Part shown: in pieces, positions 10,785-22,440 of the stretch | How positions within the stretch are numbered: position 1 is the stretch's first letter | Layout: each line of letters starts with the position of its first letter | Assembly: GCA_963853835.1 (NCBI GenBank) | Contig: OY970829.1 | Location: 6,244,446 to 6,308,445 of the forward strand | Origin: Calendula officinalis | Taxonomy: Eukaryota > Streptophyta > Magnoliopsida > Asterales > Asteraceae | DNA: 64,000 nucleotides | Reading direction: 5' to 3' | Position numbers and translations under genes: made by a program | The notes under the pieces: model-generated | Databases searched by the model: none | What the model saw: the letters and a program-made list of their open reading frames with translations, nothing else | Told to the model about the DNA's origin: nothing

Positions 10785-12083
10785 TTAGGATATAGTTAGT
10801 GGTGGAATCCATGGTACTAATATTATTTTATTAAGTGTAGTCTCAAATTTGTGAATAATGAGAATTTTTATGGGAAAAAAATTTTAGGGGTAAATGAGAT
10901 TTTTTTAAGTAGCGAGAAAATAGTCGTGTAGCCTTAAACAACTAAAATTTTACCATTTTGATCTGTTTGAGGTGTATGAACAAATACTTTACTTTAAATA
11001 GAAAATTAGAAGGTTTTAAAAAGTTGTATCATCGAATCTTTTCATTAAATTAATTCATTTCATGTGATCCAAAACAAGTTTAGGGTTTTTTAATCACTAA
11101 ATACTACTTAAAAAATAGTCAACTCGGTTAGATTTACTATAAAATTTCTAGTAAAATTAAAACTGAGTTGACTCGTGGGGATTATAATTTAAGAAATAGT
11201 TTATTAGCCCATAAACTATTTTGTATTGCGCCTCCAATATTTTTTTGGAGTTTCTGCAATGAATGGTATTAAAATCTTATTTGCTAAAGAAAAGAAGATG
11301 ACAGTAACAGGTACATATGTTTCTTTTAGGTTGAGAATTTTTAAAAAGGAATTATAGAAATTATAATAATAACAGAAAAACATAAATCAACAAATGAAAA
11401 ACAATTAAAAAAAAAAAGAATTTATGACATATTTCCAGAGTGACAGGGTTTTACTTATGAATCATGATGTGTGTACACGACTTAATTGTTGACTTGACCG
11501 TTTACGAACTTTTCCAAGCTATATTTACATTGAGAAGACATTAAATCCATAACATCAACTAGATTATCATATAGAAAATAGTTTGCTTTCCATAAAAGTA
11601 GTATTCAACAAGTTGGAATTAAAAAAAGAGTACATAGGCTAAAAAAATCATATATTTAATATTTCTTCTTAAATAACTCTTTAAATATATATATGGTAAT
11701 AAATACGGAGTAATATGAAAATGTTACTTAAAAAATTGATAATAATAACTCTAAGTGCTATAAAAAAACTTGTGTATTAAGATAACCAACTTTTGAATTT
11801 TAAAAATTACTTCTTCAATAACTAATGTATAAACATTTTATTTTAGGTTGCAATTAACAAAGCCCTAATTAAAAAGCAGATACGAGGATGATCATGGGTG
11901 TGAAGGTTAAGGCGGTGGTACGTGTGGCTGTAGAGAAGACGGAAGAGGCACTCACTACCTCACACGAGTGGAGCCTATCCAAGCCAAGCCGCCACAAAAA
12001 CCATGTGCTCTATATTTTATGCCAAATGGTACATCCTTCGTATATTTCTTTCAAACATTGTCAACTACAGAATATATATTTTT
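10785..12083. other. Intergenic with MITE debris
   Basis: 10787-10950 again resembles the CTCCGTCCCAC MITE family (GGATATAGTTAGTGGTGGAATCC, then AATGAGAATTTTTATGGG). It partly repeats the piece left of the Harbinger element. The remainder is AT-rich with no gene, and the short ORF at 11888-12103 has no recognisable domain. Confidence 0.45.
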
Positions 12084-12400
12084 TTCCGTTTCAAAATAAC
12101 TGATACACTTTCTATTTAGGAAAACGACCTTAAGGCTGTCCATAACAAGGCAAAATCAATATAAAAACTGCCCTCTTAATTTTAGGAACACTACTCTATT
12201 AATAAATGTACAATTATTTTATTAACAAAACCCTTCTATTTAAGGGTGTTTTAAAATAAGTAATACACTTTACAAACTTACTATATTTGGTCAAAAGTAG
12301 TGGGACACACACCCACTAACTATCTCATTTAATATAGTGAAATGAAACATTTACTATTACTTTTACTTTTATACATCATTAACTTCACTTTACGAGTTGA
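12084..12400. mobile_element. Decayed GATTCAAAATAAGTG-family MITE with a nested MITE
   Basis: The sequence follows the family seen intact at 20231-20538 and 60201-60512. It is interrupted at 12120-12235 by a 116-bp insert flanked by CTATTTAG (12112-12119) and CTATTTAA (12236-12243). The insert resembles the elements at 37506 and 37782 (GGCAAAAT, GAATGTACAA words). The outer element has lost its right end. Confidence 0.65.
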
Positions 12401-12761
12401 CTGATCACAACCACGCTTTGCAGATACAAATCACCTTCCAAATCAAAACCAGAAGTAACTGGACTTATCATATCAAGAAACAACAAAGCAAACACACATT
12501 AACCGCTGAGGACAAAATTGTGTAGATTTAAGAGTAGCTTATGTGTTTTCTAGTGTTCAAAAAATTAAAAGATGTGCGTTATGCTATTCAAAAAAACATG
12601 AAAATTCCTCATTAATCATGGAACTAGAAAGAAAATACAAAATACTATCAAATATTCAAATACCGTGTTCAATAATACTCTCAAAAGTCAATATGTAAAA
12701 TTGACGTTTACATGTTGTATAATACCAATCTAAGAAATCAAAATTCCACATTTTTCCCTAA

Positions 12762-15700
12762 TTAGACGAAAATGACCTCAAATTTGGCACACGGATTGCT
12801 TTTTATGTGGCTTGTAAATGCGGTAGTAGTTTCAAACTTAAATGTGTATAAAGCTTGCCTTTGTGTCATTCCAAGAGGGTATATTTTGTAAATTTTGGGT
12901 AGCTTTGTGTCACCTCTTAAGCTTTCGGGTCTTTCATTTTTCCAAATCGGTTCGTGTTTTAGAGACTTGAATTTTAACAAAATTGCAGTTTCTAAAGCTT
13001 CCATTGTCAAGTTCCCAGACCTGCCCAAAAAGAACACAAATTTCAGCTAAATTCCAAACTTATTTTTTTCAGTCCTCAAACTTACACTGATTTGCGGTTT
13101 AATCCTTATACTTCTTTTGGCAGTGATTTATCCTAAACTTTGGTTGTCTGTCTATTTTAACCCTCTTGTTGACATGTTACTATCAGACTAGTCATTTTGT
13201 GTTGATGTGGAACTTTTTTAAAGTTAAATATGGTTTAATCCTTCAATTTTCACCTATTTGGTGGTTTAACCTTTTAATGTTTTTTTCACAAATTTTCACT
13301 TATCTTTTAAGGGAACTGATTCTTACCGAGCAATTTTTATCCATACAGAGCAATTTCACGCCAAAAAACAATCATGACCTTCCTTTCCTTTAACCACATT
13401 TTTCATTTCACCCCTCCCACTAAGGGCATTATTGTCCTTTGATATGACATTAATCTATATGAATAAATATTGCTCTGTAAGAATCAACTCTCATCTTTTA
13501 ACTTGATAGCATTATTTTGACTCAACATTTTAAAACATGGCATAACAAACTGTTATAAAAAAATTTGGGCTAAAAAATTATATAAACATTGAGGGACTAA
13601 ACCCATTGCAAGAAAAAAAAGTTTAGGGGTTACAATGGTTTTTCTAAGTATTAACCTATGATAGCAGGTCATAATGGCTTTTTTTAAAAGTCAACTAAAG
13701 TTCAAAATAAAGCCATTGCAAAAATAGTTTGCCGGTTACAGCGCCAAATCAGTAATAGTTCAAGGATTAAAACACAATTAACACTTTTTCTTAATAATAT
13801 AAAATGACAATCCATAAAGTAGTAATTTATAGGGTTTAATTTTAGTATTTTACCTTAGAAAAACAGACTCCATCTGGAATCTCCCTCTTTCTCTTACAAA
13901 AATGTGATAAACAGTTTGAGAGCCTTTTTGACAGTTGCAGGGGCGTTTGGGTACAAGGTTTTGTTCATCCTTTTCACGGATTTTTGTGGCCAGAAAAATG
14001 CATAAACGACAAGATGAATGAACAGCAGCCATATCCACAAGGGCCTTAAATGAATCAGATGGCCCTTCATATTTCCATCTGTTAAAATTAACCACAATAA
14101 TTATTTAATTGTTTAAAAAAATTATATATTTCAAGTAATATAGCATGTTTTGCTATAATAAAGTAGACTCGGCTGCAATTATAATTATTAAATTATATAT
14201 TTATATTAATAGAAAAACTTGCCTTAGTGACTGATTATATGCAATTGGATTTTCTGCAAGATATTTCATGGTTTTGGCAACTGAATTAATATCTTTTAAT
14301 TCTTTAATATGTAAAATAGAACCAGGTGCAGGTGCAAAGTCTTGGATATTTGGAGCACCAACAACTACAGGGACAGATCCTGTCGATTTACAATGTAGCT
14401 TTCGTCTATTACATAAATCATTAAAAAATAAATAATAAATAAATAAAAATATTATAATATTTAATTACCTGCAACAAGAGACTGGAAGAATTTTTCAGTC
14501 ACATAATCTTCCTCATTAGAATTTTCAAAAGCTAAGCTAAATTTGTAATGTTTTAATGCTTCAACCTTGTTCACTGCCAAAAAATTACACGTTTAGTATT
14601 TTAAATTTTGTATTAAAAGGAGATTTAACAAGCAAAAAGAATATATTAAAAATAATTTTATTTTTACCATTTCCATTACGGTTTCGGTGGCAACCACCAT
14701 AAGAGTCAATCTTAATGTTTGACTTTTCAAGACCTTCAAGGGCTTGTAAACGGAAATTTCGAGCAGCACAATTTGAAATAAATGCAGCTGCTAATGCTTT
14801 TTCAGTTTTTGGTTGAATTGGGGCCATTATATCATACTCAGCCCATGAAAAATAACCAACAGGAACATCTGAAGAGAGACTTGTTGTCATAATAATTGTG
14901 TATCCTTTTCTGCATAAATAATAAAATTAGTTTCAGATATAATTACATAAACCAGCATTTTGTGTGTAAGTATAAATTAACTAATTTAACACATTAACAA
15001 TCAATTGCCATTTATATAATTAATTATTTCAGATAGTGCTTACCCACCGTCGTGCCAAAGCAAGGTCGTTTTCAGCATAATATTGAGCTGATTCCATTGA
15101 CCGAAGAACGCCAGCTGTCCCAATTTCATTGGGCAATCCAAACACAGCATCACTCTTCTTATTGTTGAACCCAAACTTGCATTCCACAGCACAAGATTTC
15201 CACTCCTTCAAGTATGATGATAGCATAAATTTTATAAGATTACTGTCATTATATGCACAGATTATTTAATAATATCTTCATGAAAGTTTGAAAATCAGCT
15301 TTTACACTCTTCTTCTGCCCAAATTTCTTATTTCTCAATTTGGATTAATCCAATTACCATAAGAACACGATCATATAAACTTATATCTGAACAGTAACAA
15401 GCTAAAGCACTGAAAACACATATAATGATGATAAAAAGAAAAACAAACCTGTTGAGCACCAGCAACAAGTACAGGTTCTTTTTTAAAATCCCTCGAATAA
15501 TTCACAGTGTCTACTCTTTCCAAATACTCTTCACAACTATCTCCACCATCACCGGAATCCTCCGCCTCCACGGTGGCGCCGGAAAACTCGAAAGCAGAAA
15601 CCTCATCGGTAGTATCAACAGAAGAAGATGAAATTGAAGATGTCTTGAACTGGTAGAATGATTCAGTCCATGAATTGAGCAGATCGCCATTTTTAATCAA

Positions 15701-15895
15701 ATCGAGTCGACCTAAGAAACTGATCTCGGCTATGAAAACTAGAACTAGAAACAGAGGCAATAAATTGGACCATTTTTTCCTCGAATTGTTAGAATTGGAT
15801 AATGATGACGAATTCGATGCGCTGCTGGTGGTAGGTAAGTGATGATCCAAGTGAATTCCTCTTGATTGCCTTTGATTAGGGTTCAATGAACCCAT
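12762..15895 (-). CDS. FucTA: Glycoprotein core alpha-1,3-fucosyltransferase, 7 exons, 530 aa
   Basis: Golgi type II enzyme (GT10) transferring fucose from GDP-fucose to the innermost GlcNAc of N-glycans, making the plant core alpha-1,3-fucose. Exons: 15449-15895, 15048-15205, 14668-14909, 14469-14573, 14223-14379, 13854-14078, 12762-13020; sum 1593 nt, in frame. ATG 15895 begins MGSLNPNQRQ; an upstream in-frame Met at 15973 precedes sequence unlike the family. Membrane anchor about residues 43-63 (LLPLFLVLVFIAEISFL). Signature sequences: VMTT-type start of exon 3 followed by SLSSDVPVGYFSWAEYD; donor-binding FENSNEEDYVTEKFF; GSVPVVVGAPNIQDFAP; and the plant C-terminal part ending NPCAKFEVIFV. 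The exon 5 donor is GC (AAG|GCAAGT) and the other introns are GT-AG. The last intron carries a Mutator-like MITE. The gene looks intact. Confidence 0.95.
13311..13492. mobile_element. Mutator-like MITE in the last intron of the fucosyltransferase
   Basis: Terminal inverted repeats of about 34 bp (GAACTGATTCTTACCGAGCA on the left, GAGTTGATTCTTACAGAGCA as reverse complement of the right). An exact 9-bp target duplication ATCTTTTAA is at 13302-13310 and 13493-13501. 182 bp, non-coding. Confidence 0.85.
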
Positions 15896-17997
15896 AGGGT
15901 CTATTGTTAATCGAAAAAATTGGTGTGTGAACCAATATTCCCCAAGAAAACGTAGAGGAAATTTAGGGTACAAATGAAGTTAAGCAGGTTTGAGATCATA
16001 TGAGATGATCGATAATGGAAGAAGTCCACGCTTGAGGTCTGAAAGCTGAATATTTGTTGACCTAAAATAGAAACTACATTCCCATCTACAACACCACACT
16101 TTAATTGTAATTTTATCTTTTTTAAGATTTTTTATTTTAGGGAAAATGATAATAAGAATGATCTCAACAATATTTTTGTACATGAATCATAGTAGTGTAT
16201 TAATTAAAAGAAATGATATTTCTTCCTATTCAGTTCTAAATTTGATATGTGTAATCTAATAGTTTTTTTTCCTCATATCATTCTTTAATTTTGACACTTA
16301 TCACGATCAAATGGGTAGACAAATAAATAGACACAAATAGTAAGAATTAATATCATTTCTCATTGATTAATAATCACCTCACTCATTTATAGCATTTCCT
16401 TTGTGTTGTTAAAAATTAAAAAGATATCCATGCAATGCAGCAGCGGGTATCATGTAACTATATTTTGTTACGGTCAATTGGTTGATGGTGATGGCGCTAG
16501 TGCTGGGGGTGGTGGTTTCGGATGGCGGGTGGTGGTGGTAGTGGTAGTAATTGTGAGTGGTGGTGGTGTTAGTTTCAACATTATAAAGTTTAAGAGATTA
16601 ATAAAAATTATAATCAAGTAATTAACATATTATCTAACCGCTCAGTTAATTAACAGATGAAAAAACAAGGAAAAAAAAAAGCTACTTGTTGGAGCGGTGA
16701 TTCGTAGTGAGGCTACTGAATGGAAGAATCGGTTTTTCTATTTCATGGGTATCAACAATTTGTTCAATAACGATGTAATGTATTATCCGTATGGGAATAG
16801 GTGGGGTATCTAAACGATACGTTGAAGAAAGCATGAAAAGCTAAGTATTGAATCTTGATCATGATATTGTTTTTGGTACATTAGAAGTTCAAATTTAACT
16901 TTTAAGTCAAACAAGTTAAAATTTTTAAAATTTGATAAATATTGAGTAAAAAAGACCTTTTTGTTACAAATAAAATACCACATGCTCCATATTATCCATT
17001 ATAATGGGATTCTTATATTTTGATGCAATTTTGAACTTGTAGATTCAGTTCCTCTATAAATTATCATGAATACATAAAAACATAAGCAAATGAATAATCC
17101 TTTCGGGTAAACTGCCATAGCGTATGGTAAATTAGTATTACTATCCCTTTATTGTATATCAAAACATGCACATTATAGTAACTTCAAGTTTCAAACAATC
17201 AACAATCTCATTATCTAAAACCTATTTTTGTGAGTGTTAGGCAGTCACGTTTATTCAAAAGTGCAATACAACACCAAAGTGCGAGTTCCATTTGATTGCT
17301 AAATCCCCCAAAAAATTTAAATAAATGTTTTTAGTATCAGTTTTTGTTATATTTTTTGTTTAGTTGAATGAATAATAGTCGGATCTTTGGACACCTTTAG
17401 CCAACCAATGATGGAAACGGTAATTGTAATTGTTCTCTTCTTAAGTTTAAGTACATAGTTTAATTATTTTATCTCTTAGAAAAAAAGCAACATTTTTCTT
17501 AGATTCGAAATTTAATCTATGTGTTGCTTGGATGTGCTTATTTGAATTGATTTTTGTATCTTGAAGAATCAACATTATTAGCTACTTTTCTTAACTTTAA
17601 TATCTACTAATATATTTGAAGTTAATGTTTTTTGTGTGTTTAAAGGGAGTCGACAAGTGAGAGAGCTTTGGCGGATATTATAGAGGCTTTTAATATCATT
17701 TTAGCACATGAATTTGTCGAAAATTAGTAAGCATTTTTGTGTTCTAAAATCTTCAGATTTGTCACTATTTTGTTACAAAACTTATATTGATTAATGATGT
17801 TTGTTCTCTCTCTAAATTTGCGACATTGCTACATCAATGTTTGAGCTATGTTAAGTAGAGTTACGCGAATGAGATAGCTTTAGCATCTCATGCCATTGGT
17901 ATATAAATTCAATTTACATTTTATGTTATTAATTTAATTGGTTAATTATAAACAAGTTCGTATCTTTAAAGGATTACTCCTGTATCTGAAGCATTCT
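15896..17997. other. Intergenic, fucosyltransferase promoter and unassigned sequence
   Basis: Upstream region of the fucosyltransferase, then AT-rich DNA. A GGT-rich microsatellite lies at about 16484-16568. Short coding-looking snippets at 16683-16800 (ATEWKNRFFYF) and 17645-17730 (ERALADIIEAFNIILAHEF) have no intact frame and could be transposon or gene relics. No feature I can name. Confidence 0.4.
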
Positions 17998-18124
17998 TAT
18001 TAGAAGATATACATAATATTGTAAATATTTGAATATATTTGTCCATATCTTTTCCATAAAGATTGGATCTTGTAAATTATACAATGGGGTGTTGATTAAT
18101 GAGAAGGCAATCAATTATTCTATA

Positions 18125-18136
18125 AGGTATCGGAGC
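18125..18136 (+). other. Primer-binding-site-like sequence (initiator Met tRNA)
   Basis: AGGTATCGGAGC differs at two positions from TGGTATCAGAGC, the site complementary to the 3' end of plant initiator tRNA-Met used by many copia elements. It lies 40-50 bp inside the left arm and before gag, as expected. Confidence 0.65.
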
Positions 18137-18199
18137 TAAGATCCCTAACCCTATTTTTCTCCTCCTAAAATTTTCGGCCGCCTCCCCCTTTTCTTCAAC

Positions 18200-18913
18200 A
18201 TGTCGGTGACAAACAAACCCCTACCACCACCAAAATTCATCCTGCTATCACTATCACCAACATCCGGTCGTTTATTCCGATCACACTCGAGATGGACAAA
18301 GGCCACTACACTTCTTGGGCAGAATTATTCAAAATTCATTGCCGAGCCTTCGAAGTTCTTCACCACATTCTTCCCGAAACCAAAACCTCTTCTTCAACCG
18401 ATACTCTAGACGATACATGGTCTCGTCTCGATGCCATTGTTCTCCAATGCATCTACGGCACCATCTCGAACGATCTACTTCATACTATCCTCAAACCCGA
18501 CACCAAGGCAGCTGAATGCTTGGACCGCCCTCTCCAATATTTTTCAAGACAACAAATACACCCGGGCCGTGTATCTCGAGAACAAGTTCTCCAACGTCAA
18601 ACTTGACGCTTTTTCTAACGTGTCTTCTTATTGTCAGGAACTCAAGGTGCTAGCCGATCAACTCGCTAATGTCGGCTCTCCTCTACCGGACCATCGCCTC
18701 GTCCTGCAAATGATTGCCGGACTCAACGAACAATACGATGGCGTTGCAATGATGATTCAACAAACAAAGCCGCTCCCGGATTTTTATGAAGCTCCGTCTA
18801 AGTTATGCTTGGAAGAGACCCGCAAAGCAAACCTTGCTTCCAACGTCGCCGATGCGGCAGCCACTGCTCTGCATGCCGCCGCCACTCTCATTAATCAACA
18901 CCTCATTATATAG
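18200..18913 (+). pseudogene. Ty1/copia gag (UBN2-type) remnant
   Basis: Three overlapping frames together give a copia gag. MSVTNKPLP starts at 18200. A second frame has MDKGHYTSWAELFKIHCRAF (18292 on). A third has WTALSNIFQDNKYTRAVYLE, ELKVLADQLANVGSPLPDHR and VLQMIAGLNEQYD (to 18913). Two frame changes (near 18270-18300 and 18500-18515) break it. The zinc knuckle, protease and polymerase parts are absent. Confidence 0.85.
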
Positions 18914-18991
18914 TTACAAGATCCTATCTTTATGGAAATGATATGAACAAATATATTCAAATATTTACATTATTATGTATATCTTCTAATA

Positions 18992-20230
18992 CTTCTAATG
19001 GTGAAGCTTCGTTTTCAAGTACTCCCAATCGACTTTGATGGACTAGCTAATGTATTATTTAACATGTGCTGATTCACCTTATCAATAAGTTTTTTTTTTT
19101 TTGAAATTTTTTGTGTTGTTATTTGTATATGATCCGTTTAAGACATTCTATTGTATTGCTTTTTTGACTAATTATGAGAATTGTTTATGTGGTTTTTGCA
19201 CGTTGTGAAAAAGGAAGACAACATTTTTGTAGGTTATGGATGTCGAAGATAATTACCGCCATCAAAGATGATATGTTGCCTTTCAAAGTAAAGTATCACA
19301 TTCTCACAGACGACATGTTGTTACCGGAAAAAAATTTGTTTGCCACGAAATATAGTTGCATGGTACCCGTCGCCGAATCGCACGGGTACCCTGCTAGTTT
19401 TGATTTTCATCATTTTCGGTTTCGATTCTATTGGTTTTAGTTCGTTTCGGTCCGGTCTTCTGATAAGGATGAGCAAATGGCCTAAAAAACCGAACCGGAC
19501 CGAACCAAAACCGAAAACATGTTATTGGTTCGGTTTCGGTTTTGAAATTTTATCGTTTTCGGTTTTATCAATTTCGGTTCGGTTTGATTTTTGGACCACG
19601 TTTTTCACTCTCTTAAATATGTATGATGTTGATCTTTATTGGAGCAAGTTTGATAGTATATACTAAATTGGAGACCCCTCACAGATGGTGGCCATATACC
19701 ACTTGCATAGGGTAATCTCCACCGCTCTACCCTATGCTAAATTGGAAACCCTTTACAATGATCATGTGTAACTGTCCCACTTGCACAAAATAGTCGCCAC
19801 CACTCTACCCTACTACTATATTATTTCTAACTTCATAAAATAATTATAAAAAACTTCACTGAAAAAGTTGTATGCTCTAACAACCAAACAGTTATGTTAT
19901 TATTCCGTAAACAATATGTGTAACATATAACAATTAAGAAATCAATTATATACTTTTTTGGTGGTGATCTTTACATCACATCTTTTAATTTATTTAGTAT
20001 AAGTGTTGCATTATATATTTATAAAATATATAGAAATACTTGTAAAATGTGATATAAAGATAAAAATGTGTAGTATACAGATTAATTCACATATTTTTGT
20101 AGACTTTGCACAATTGGGCCTTTTGTGGTGTTTTGTAATTTGGGCTCCTGCTTCGTCTGCTCCTTGCAGGCTGGCCTTGGGTTTTAATAAAATTTTGGCA
20201 AAATACTAGTACTAGATTACTAGTTTTATA
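18992..20230. other. Intergenic with simple and tandem repeats
   Basis: 19440-19590 is rich in CGGTTTCGGTTT/AACCGAACC words. 19676-19800 contains two diverged copies of an approximately 75-bp unit (ACCACTTGCATAGGGTA.. / CCCACTTGCACAAAATA..). The ORF at 19174-19440 is not recognised. No gene supported. Confidence 0.4.
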
Positions 20231-20538
20231 CTTCCTCCGATTCAAAATAAGTGATACACTTTTCATATTTGGGAGATTCAAAATAAGTGATACATTTTAA
20301 AATTTTACCTTTGGTAAAAAGTAGTGGGCTCCACACTCACTAACTACCTACTTTATAAAGTGAATGACTCTTATATCCTTACTTTTTACTTTTAAATATC
20401 ATTAACCTTACTTTATTTAAAAATTATGGGACCATTCTCCACTAACCATCCAATTAATTTAATTTAACCCTAATTATAATCTTTTGTCTCAAAAACCGTG
20501 AAACCCAAAGTATATCACTTATTTTGAATCGGAAGAAG
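20231..20538. mobile_element. Stowaway-like MITE, family GATTCAAAATAAGTG
   Basis: Ends CTTCCTCCGATTCAAAATAA and its near-perfect inverse, with TA on both sides. 308 bp. A copy of almost equal length lies at 60201-60512 and a broken one at 12084. Confidence 0.85.
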
Positions 20539-20545
20539 TATAATA

Positions 20546-20798
20546 TTCCCTCCGTCCCACAAAAAAATTCTCATTTCTCCTCTAAATTTTATCCCACAAA
20601 AAAGTTCACATTTCTCAAATGTGATGGATCTACTTAATAAGATAATATTATTACCAATGATTCCAGCAATAAAACACTTTCTATCTCCAATCTAACCTTA
20701 TATTTTAATCAAAAGTATTACCAAAGACTCCACCACTAACTATCTCCTAGAAACTTGTGCCCAAAAGAAATGAGAATTTTTTTGTGGGACGGAGAGAG
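20546..20798. mobile_element. Stowaway-like MITE, family CTCCGTCCCAC
   Basis: Left end TTCCCTCCGTCCCAC, inverse right end CTCTCTCCGTCCCAC, TA flanks. It sits only 7 bp from the MITE at 20231-20538. Relatives are at 33814-34076, 37151-37410 and, truncated, near 8786, 10787 and 61310. Confidence 0.85.
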
Positions 20799-22079
20799 TA
20801 ATAAATTGGATTTACTCAGATTGTTATGCATCAAATGAGATTATATTGCCGTGGTTTATGCACAAAACACTAAATTATATGAATATTCGGATATAATTTT
20901 TACGCCACAAAAATAACTTACATATCACAACATATACTTTAGTATGTTTGTACAATTTACTTAAATTTTGTTAAGTATGGTGAATGAATTAATTTTTCTG
21001 ATGTATATATTATCTTCTTTAGTGAAAAAACAAAACTATGTATAAGATAGTATTATGAATAAGAAAAGTAGGTGTGAGAACGTAGAAAAAAATGTGAGTA
21101 ATAATAATAATTGAGAATACAAAGAGTATCATCTAATGTCATCTTATTTACGTACACAAATCAAATGATGAAAGTTTTTATTGATAAAATCCTAAATTAT
21201 ACAGGAAGAGAAAATCCTATCGCATTCATGTTTTTATAGCCTTATAGGCGTCGAATACAAAGGTCTATTGCATTCATGACTCTATGTGTAGACGAACTTT
21301 TATATCTAAACTAAAGTATGATCTTAATATCATAGAAGTCACAGGTATATCAAAAACTAAAGTATGATTTTATATAAATATGCAGAGACCCGTGAATATT
21401 AAGGCCATCCAAGGCTCCAAGCTACACAAATTAACCCATTTTTCCTATACAAATAACGAATGTAATATCTAATCACTGCAACTTGAAGTTTATTTGCTTA
21501 AATGCAATAATTTAGCTTCTTTTTTTTCATAATACAAAATGTCTAATACACCCAGCTTAATAATCCTACTCCAAATTCATAAGGGTTAATGCCTTAATGG
21601 TTTATCTGGTTCCACAAATTTCAAGGATATTCTATACCCCAAATCCCAATGTCATTAATAAAAATTAAATGACATTAATGTTTTCAAAGTTTTATCCTAA
21701 ATTTCATCTAAAATCTTTTACTTTGAAAAATTACACTGATAATTTTTTTTAGAAATGTTTTTATACCTATAATCCTTTAATCTTATGTTCGTCGGATATT
21801 TTAACAGAAAAATGAGTATTTATGTAATTAAAAAGGATTATCAATATAATTGTTTTTTTTTAATTTTTTACGGCTATACGCTAGGCTAAAGGACTGCATG
21901 TGTAAAAATTTCCACAAAATGAATGTCATTGTAATTTTTTGAAGTAATGACAATAGGTGAAATTAGGTAACCACATGGTATATCCTTGTAATTACTCTTA
22001 AAAAATTGTTAAATACATACTTTCAAGTATCAAAAGCATACATAAAAGGGCACATTTTAAGGACACTAAAACTATGTGT

Positions 22080-22440
22080 ATTTAAAAATATCTGAAAACC
22101 GGGTATTCGAAAATGTATGCGGTATCTAAAATCATAATATCCGAAAAATCGGGTATCTAAAAATCTGGTTATTTGAGAATTCGGATATCCGAATTTCAGA
22201 TACCGAATCCCAGTAGTGTTTTCAAAATTTTTGGATATCCAATATCTGAAAAACTATCCGAAATATCAAAAATATCCGGAAAATATCTAAAATTATCCAA
22301 ATATTCAAAATATATGAATATTTTTCTTTTCAGATACCGAATACCCGGATTTCAGACATCCGAATATCGAATATTGGATTTAGATAGTAAAAAGCACTAT
22401 AAAAAATATGATATCCTAAATTCGGATATCTGATTTGAAC
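22080..22440. repeat. Degenerate ATATCCGAAAT repeat block
   Basis: Around 30 imperfect occurrences of GGATATCCGAAT-like words in both orientations (GGGTATCTAAAAAT, ATATCCGGAAAATATC). Typical of foldback MITE interiors. The ORF across it is a by-product of the repeat. Confidence 0.6.

Larger units (their letters stand above)
17998..18991 (+). mobile_element. Rearranged Ty1/copia fragment bounded by inverted LTR pieces
   Basis: Left arm 17998-18080 (starting TATTAGAAGATATACATAAT) and right arm 18907-18991 are inverted copies of each other, with about 5 mismatches in 80 bp. Between them lie a primer-binding-site-like sequence and a copia gag. A normal element would have direct LTRs, so this is a head-to-tail rearrangement in which the second LTR piece is flipped. 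No clear target duplication found. Confidence 0.7.

Noticed and set aside
12762..13037. Separate small gene
   Set aside because: The frame is the last exon of the fucosyltransferase: it starts at an acceptor (13020), joins in phase, and ends in the family's C-terminal motif.
15896..15973. Upstream Met extending the fucosyltransferase by 26 residues
   Set aside because: The extension is not hydrophilic like the family's cytosolic tail. MGSLNPNQ at 15895 followed by the anchor gives the expected length.
22173..22433. ORF of 86 codons
   Set aside because: Read through the ATATCCGAAAT repeat block; no domain.
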